A DNA stretch of 64,000 nucleotides from JAISGQ01 sp045536305 (GTDB lineage: Bacteria > Bacillota > Clostridia > Oscillospirales > Acutalibacteraceae). Within the stretch, counting starts at the first letter, position 1; each line of letters opens with the position of its first letter. Below, piece after piece: positions 59,692 to 64,000 of this stretch. The translations under genes were made by a program, and so were the position numbers. Location: the NCBI GenBank assembly GCA_045536305.1, contig JAZSNH010000093.1, positions 30,278 through 94,277 of the forward strand, given 5' to 3'. The notes under the pieces were generated by a model. The model did not search any database. It had not been told where the DNA came from and was given only the letters and a program-made list of their open reading frames with translations.

Positions 59692-59838
59692 ACTCCCCTC
59701 GTCATGGAAAACGTGCAGGCACGTATCTCAGGGAGCTGTCAGCAGCGCTGACTGAGAGGTGGTCTAAAACCGCATAAATATGCGGTTTTGTCAAGTTTCT
59801 CTCTGTCTCTCCCTCCGCTCCCATCGTCAGAGGGAGGC
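59692..59838. repeat. MITE-like composite repeat, copy 2
   Basis: About 147 bp with ends CTCCCCTCGTCATGG and CGTCAGAGGGAGG, in inverse orientation to the copy at 46867. The left half holds GCTGTCAGCAGCGCTGACTGAG, matching the core of the first copy. A terminator-like hairpin (AAAACCGCATA/TATGCGGTTTT, 59766-59789) lies inside. Confidence 0.7.
59766..59789. terminator. Terminator-like hairpin within the repeat
   Basis: AAAACCGCATA-AA-TATGCGGTTTT is a perfect stem; it is the first strong hairpin downstream of the AEC gene. Confidence 0.6.
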
Positions 59839-59863
59839 AAGAAAAAGTCCTCTGACAGTCTAC

Positions 59864-59898
59864 CAGCCCCCGATGCAAAGCATCGGGGGCTGTTTGTT
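59864..59898 (+). terminator. Hairpin at the end of the AEC/adhesin gap
   Basis: CAGCCCCCGATGC-AAA-GCATCGGGGGCTG followed by TTTGTTCTTT on the plus strand. Facing the adhesin gene, the minus-strand side has no T-run. Confidence 0.75.
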
Positions 59899-59922
59899 CT
59901 TTAGTCAGGCTTTTATTAAGCC

Positions 59923-62900
59923 TTATCTGTCGGCACCTGCACGTCTCTTTCTGCGGTTGTAGATCGCCTTGCCTGTTACAAGTGCAATCACAAGAGATAC
60001 GAGACCGATGTTCAGTGCGATAGTATTTTTGTTGTCGTCTCCTGTCTTGGGAGGATCGCTCTCTCCTGTGTTCGGTGTGTTGTTTGCAGGAGGTTGGCTG
60101 GGCTTGGGAGCGCTCTCGGAAGCACCGAGTACGAAGGTACCTACAATAACGCCGTCCTTATAGGCATTGATAGTTACCTGACCGGGCTTGAGTATCGTTA
60201 CCTTACCGTCGGGATCTACGGTTGCGATGGTGGGATCCTTGGTTTCCCAACTAATGTTCTCGCCTCTGAGATCACCGATCTCCTTAAAGAGATCGTCTGT
60301 CAGGTCAACGGTATCGCCGACATTGAGAGTCTTTTCTTCCTCCATAGGAATGATCTCGTTCTTCATAAGCTGTTCAACGCCCATGATGTCAATCGGGTTT
60401 CCGTCGGGTCCGAAGTAGGACGCAGTGCCTTCACTGTCGATCACTACCTTTATGGTGTTGACAGACTTATTGTAGCCTGCGGGAGCTTGTGTCTCTGCAA
60501 TGATATATTCGCCCTCGGGTACGCTTGCGAAGAATACCGCACCTGTCTCTCCCGAGACTGTGGTCATGCTGAGATTATTTCCGCCTGCGATTGCAAATGT
60601 TGCGCCCGGAAGAACCTTGCCTATGTTGCTGTACTTTGTAAAGCTTACATTTGCAGTCTTGGGCTCTGCAACGGGAGGATCCTTCATGATAACTGTGTTT
60701 TCATCGGCCGGATCGCCCCATGCGGTCGTACCGTCTTCCTTGTAGAGCGACTGTGCAACATAGTGGATATCGCCGTCGCTGACCTTGACATAGATGACCT
60801 CTGCGACCTCATAGCCCTCGGGAGCTGTGAGCTCTGTGAATCTGTAGATACCGTTGGGAATCAGCTTTATCTCAACAGGAGCATTTCCTGAAGTCCAGGT
60901 GATAACTCCGTCGGTACGGCTTACATTTTCGGGAGGTGTAAGCTTTGTAAGGTCTGCATCGGGACTTACAGGCTCAAGCTTAAGGTCTGCACCGGACAGC
61001 GCATTTCCTGTTGCAAGATCTATCTTGGAAAGGGTAAGAGCGTTGATGTCGTCCACCATTTCTACGGTGTCGTTGCCCGAAAGCCTGTATTCGGTGTTTG
61101 TATCGTCAGAGGAGCTTCTCGAATATACATTTCCGTTCTCTATCTTTATGTAGATAAAGGCAGATTTTGCATAGCCTGCAGGAGCGATATCCTCGAAGAG
61201 CTTATATTCGCCGTCGGGAATATTCCTGAGGGTCAGAGACTTGTCGGAGGACAGCCATGTGATATCGTCGGAAGACTCATTGTAAACTGCATCGGTGCCA
61301 GAAGCCACATTGGAAATATCGGTTCCGGATACCATCGGTTCAAGTCTGAGTATCGCATTGGGCAGGTGCTCCTTTGTTACTGCGCTGAGCTTGGAAATGA
61401 TGAGGGAGTTGTATTCGTCCTCCATGACAACTGCATTGTTGTCTGCCTTTTCAAGCTCGGAAACGCCTGCGCCGCTGTAGATATCGCTTCCGCTGACCTT
61501 TACGTAAATGGGCTCTGCCATCTCAAAGCCGCTGGGAGCAGCGAGCTCTGTAAACTTATATACGCCGTTGGGAACGAACTTGAAGGTTGTGGCCTCATCG
61601 GAGGAGGTCCATGTTATCGCGTTGGTTTCCTTTGTGTATACAGCGTTTGTGCCTGTGATGTCTGCCTTGGAAAGGTCTGTATCGGAGCTTACTGCCTCGA
61701 GTTTCAGCTCAGCGCCTGAGAGTATCTTTTTGTTTTCCGAAGCAATCTTCGAAATGCTGATCTTCGATCCGATGATCTCGTTCTCAAATTCGATCTCTGC
61801 TGCAGCGCCGTTGAGAGTTATTCTGCTCTCTGCAATAAGCTGTCCTTCCCTGTTGTCGGCAACAACCACGGAGATTGTATATACACTGTCGTCGTATGCG
61901 ATATCCTTTGCGCCTGTGTTGACTTCCTTGACAGTGTAGGTGTAGCTGCCTGCCTTATCGAAGGTAAGGTCATCAAACGCGAAGGCTCCGCCTTCTTCTG
62001 TTCTCTTTCTCTGGAGCTCGGTGTTGTTCTCGTCCAGAAGTACAAAGACAAATTCATCCTTTGCAACGGTTCTCTCTTTGTCTGACAGCTTCTTTATACC
62101 GTCAAGCTCTATTACTGCAGGCTGTGCGGTATAGGTGTTTACAAACTTGAGCTCATTGCCCTGCTTGTCGGCTGTCGCGGTAAGGGTTCCGTCGCCGTTG
62201 TCGGTTACGGTAACCTTGACAGTGTATACCGTGCTGTCGTAGGTCACGCCCTTCTTGTCTGCGAGAATGACTTCCTTGACTGTGTATTCGTATTCACCTT
62301 CTGATGTGTAGGTGATGGGCTCAAAGGCGAACCTTCCGTCTGCGCCGTTCTGTGCGGTCATTTCATTCTCAAGGTCTGAGCCGCTGAGGATGAAGCTGAA
62401 CTTACCTGCTGTGAGGTCGGTGCCGGAAAGCTCCTTTACGCCTTCGATTGCAAGCTCGGTAGGAGTTAACTCGTAGGTGTTTACAAATTCGACTGCATCG
62501 CCGCCGACAAGCTCGGTCTCTGCTACAAGCTCGCCCTGCTTGTTGTCGGTTATCTTTACAGTCCATGTGTAAGTCTTTGCATCAAAGATAACGCCCTGAT
62601 ACTTGTTGCTTAATGCACCCTCAGGCATTTTCTCTCTGATGGTGTAGGTATAAGTACCTGCTCTGTCGAAGGAGATGGTCTCGAAGCGGAAGTTACCGTC
62701 TGCATCGTTTTGTGCTTCGTCAATAACTTCGCCGTTTTTGATAAGCTCAAAGGTGAACTTATTTGCTGTAAGACCCTTGTTTTCAAGTGTCTTCCTACCG
62801 CCTATGTAAGCCTCTGTGGGTTCTGCGGCATAGGTGTTTTCGAATACGAGCGCCTTGCCTGCAGTATTGTCAAGCTTGGTCTCGGCTCTGAGTGTGCCGT

Positions 62901-64000
62901 CGCCATTGTCAATGATCTTTACTGTCCATACATGCTCGTTTTCGTCGTAGGTGATACCGCCGAGTCCGTTATCAACTTCCACTGCCTTGTAGGTGAAGGT
63001 CTTGCCTGCATCCTCGAGGCTGTAGGTTATCTCGGAGAAGGAGAAGTTACCTTCTGTATCGCTGTTAGATACCTTCTCGACAAACTCGTAGGTATTTGCC
63101 TGCTCGTCGATAAGCTTGTAAAGCTCAAATTCGAACTCGCCCTTATTCATCTCTCTGCCGGAAAGCTGCTTATCGCCCGAAAGCTTTACAGTAACAGGGG
63201 TTGTTGTGTAGTTATTTACAAACTTGATCTGTTCGCCCTGCTTGTCGGCCACTGCGGTAAGGGTTCCGTCGCCGTTGTCGGTTACATTGACGGTGACCTC
63301 ATAGCTATTGACTGCGTATTCAACGCCTCCGAGCTTTTCGCTCTCTGCAGGTATTACCTCGGATACGATGTACTTAAACTCTCCTGCCCTATTGAAGGTG
63401 ATAGCAGGGAAGGTGATATTGCCGTTTACATCGTTTTCGCCCTCTGCGGCAACATTTCCGTACTCGTCGGTTACGCGGAATGTAAACTCGCCTGCCGCAA
63501 GCTTACGGCCTGTAAGCTCTTTCTTTGCGGTAAGGTTGATGTTTGCCGTACCAACGGAGTAGGTGTTTACGAACTTGACCTGTTCGCCCTGCTTGTTGGC
63601 CACTGCAGTAAGGGTTCCGTCGCCGTTGTCGGTTACATTGACGATGACCTCATAGCTATTGACTGCGTATTCAACGCCTCCGAGCTTTTCGCTCTCTGCA
63701 GGTATTACCTCGGATACGGTGTATTTAAACTCTCCTGCCTTATCAAGGGTGATAGCAGGGAAGGTGATATTGCCGACTGCATCGTTTTCAGCCTCTGCGC
63801 CAACATTTCCGTCCTTATCGGTTACGCGGAACGCAAACTCGCCTTCTCCAAGATCGCGGCCTGTAAGCTCTTTCTTTGCAGTCAGAGTGATAAAGGTTCC
63901 GTCTGCTGTGTAGGTATTTACGAACTTGACCTGCTCGCCCTGCTTGTTGGCCACTGCAGTAAGGGTTCCGTCGCCGTTGTCGGTTACATTGACGATGACC
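59923..64000 (-). CDS. Giant sortase-anchored adhesin with FctA/Spy0128-type repeats, partial (N-terminus beyond window)
   Basis: At least 1359 residues visible; the gene continues past the right end, so signal peptide and length are unknown. From the window edge: six full (plus one partial) domains of about 117 residues (VNITAKKELTGRxLxxGEFxFRVTD, DKAGEFKYTVSEV, VNVTDNGDGTLTA), the FctA/Spy0128 pilin-type fold that carries internal isopeptide bonds; then three SpaA-like domains (GAELKLEAV, NGVYKFTELAAPSGF), a prealbumin-like domain (GATFAIAGG, ETQAPAGY), a Big-like domain (TIATVDPDGKVTILKPGQ) and the C-terminus with PPKTG, helix and RRKRRAGADR. Probably a wall-linked adhesin or pilus-like protein. 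Confidence 0.92.
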   Translation of the reverse strand, partial: VIVNVTDNGDGTLTAVANKQGEQVKFVNTYTADGTFITLTAKKELTGRDLGEGEFAFRVTDKDGNVGAEAENDAVGNITFPAITLDKAGEFKYTVSEVIPAESEKLGGVEYAVNSYEVIVNVTDNGDGTLTAVANKQGEQVKFVNTYSVGTANINLTAKKELTGRKLAAGEFTFRVTDEYGNVAAEGENDVNGNITFPAITFNRAGEFKYIVSEVIPAESEKLGGVEYAVNSYEVTVNVTDNGDGTLTAVADKQGEQIKFVNNYTTTPVTVKLSGDKQLSGREMNKGEFEFELYKLIDEQANTYEFVEKVSNSDTEGNFSFSEITYSLEDAGKTFTYKAVEVDNGLGGITYDENEHVWTVKIIDNGDGTLRAETKLDNTAGKALVFENTYAAEPTEAYIGGRKTLENKGLTANKFTFELIKNGEVIDEAQNDADGNFRFETISFDRAGTYTYTIREKMPEGALSNKYQGVIFDAKTYTWTVKITDNKQGELVAETELVGGDAVEFVNTYELTPTELAIEGVKELSGTDLTAGKFSFILSGSDLENEMTAQNGADGRFAFEPITYTSEGEYEYTVKEVILADKKGVTYDSTVYTVKVTVTDNGDGTLTATADKQGNELKFVNTYTAQPAVIELDGIKKLSDKERTVAKDEFVFVLLDENNTELQRKRTEEGGAFAFDDLTFDKAGSYTYTVKEVNTGAKDIAYDDSVYTISVVVADNREGQLIAESRITLNGAAAEIEFENEIIGSKISISKIASENKKILSGAELKLEAVSSDTDLSKADITGTNAVYTKETNAITWTSSDEATTFKFVPNGVYKFTELAAPSGFEMAEPIYVKVSGSDIYSGAGVSELEKADNNAVVMEDEYNSLIISKLSAVTKEHLPNAILRLEPMVSGTDISNVASGTDAVYNESSDDITWLSSDKSLTLRNIPDGEYKLFEDIAPAGYAKSAFIYIKIENGNVYSRSSSDDTNTEYRLSGNDTVEMVDDINALTLSKIDLATGNALSGADLKLEPVSPDADLTKLTPPENVSRTDGVITWTSGNAPVEIKLIPNGIYRFTELTAPEGYEVAEVIYVKVSDGDIHYVAQSLYKEDGTTAWGDPADENTVIMKDPPVAEPKTANVSFTKYSNIGKVLPGATFAIAGGNNLSMTTVSGETGAVFFASVPEGEYIIAETQAPAGYNKSVNTIKVVIDSEGTASYFGPDGNPIDIMGVEQLMKNEIIPMEEEKTLNVGDTVDLTDDLFKEIGDLRGENISWETKDPTIATVDPDGKVTILKPGQVTINAYKDGVIVGTFVLGASESAPKPSQPPANNTPNTGESDPPKTGDDNKNTIALNIGLVSLVIALVTGKAIYNRRKRRAGADR
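63218..64000 (-). repeat. 351-bp near-identical adhesin repeat
   Basis: The segment around 63257-63367 recurs at 63608-63718 and again from 63959 with only one or two base changes in over 100 bp, an exact period of 351 bp (117 codons). Confidence 0.95.

Noticed and set aside
59657..59922. Small RNA or toxin gene in the AEC/adhesin gap
   Set aside because: The sequence is better explained by the composite repeat and two hairpins; no reading frame with a ribosome site is found.

Overview
The window looks like chromosomal DNA from a low-to-mid GC Gram-positive anaerobe of the class Clostridia, most like a gut or rumen Oscillospiraceae/Ruminococcaceae member. The pointers are strong GGAGG ribosome sites, TTG/GTG starts, Firmicutes gene order (fakA-recG), sortase-anchored surface proteins, and a polysaccharide diet handled by intracellular phosphorolysis. 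The species cannot be fixed from sequence alone. No rRNA, tRNA, CRISPR array, prophage or plasmid functions are visible.

Layout. 0-2.4 kb: the end of a GH130 phosphorylase, a cellobiose/mannobiose 2-epimerase and a LacI regulator, a set that fits beta-mannooligosaccharide breakdown. 2.5-6.5 kb: an unknown membrane protein, a PadR-controlled membrane protein with a striking operator, a DUF2804 protein and a GNAT acetyltransferase. 6.6-9.7 kb: a minus-strand operon of unknown membrane and cytosolic proteins. 9.9-16.5 kb: minus-strand KtrB potassium channel, lipoprotein, ABC exporter and GH13 amylase. 16.6-28 kb: a membrane LRR protein, GH3 glycosidase, GerMN-like lipoprotein, serC-serA, a lipoprotein, and GH94 cellobiose phosphorylase with a LacI/CcpA-type operator. 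28-31 kb: a coupled DUF5058 - membrane protein - M20 peptidase cluster. 31-36 kb: DUF1624, Tex and a solute-binding lipoprotein. 36-41 kb: fakA, recG, a nitroreductase and a REP-associated transposase (RAYT). 41-44.6 kb: DUF2812/PadR/small membrane protein operon, a MATE exporter and a small membrane protein. 44.7-50.3 kb: three zinc-ribbon membrane proteins, an M28 peptidase, a D-Ala-D-Ala carboxypeptidase and a phosphoesterase. 50.4-64 kb: an HTH-serine dehydratase fusion, an InlJ-like cysteine-ladder LRR surface protein, a HAD phosphatase, a zinc-ribbon protein, uxaC, an AEC transporter and a giant sortase-anchored adhesin running off the window.

How the parts fit. Three separate glycosidase/phosphorylase loci lack secretion signals, so oligosaccharides are probably imported and split inside the cell, partly conserving energy as sugar phosphates. 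Serine is both made (serC-serA) and degraded by an enzyme that carries its own DNA-binding domain. Two PadR operons share the layout of a near-consensus promoter whose spacer is filled by a palindrome. Two large PKTG-anchored repeat proteins suggest adhesion to host or plant surfaces.

The observations most worth following are the RAYT gene that carries two inverted copies of a REP-like hairpin inside its own coding sequence, the XRE-serine dehydratase fusion with a palindrome over its -35 box, a likely one-base slip at the start of a small PadR-operon gene, a roughly 146-bp MITE-like element present twice, and the recently duplicated 351-bp adhesin repeat.
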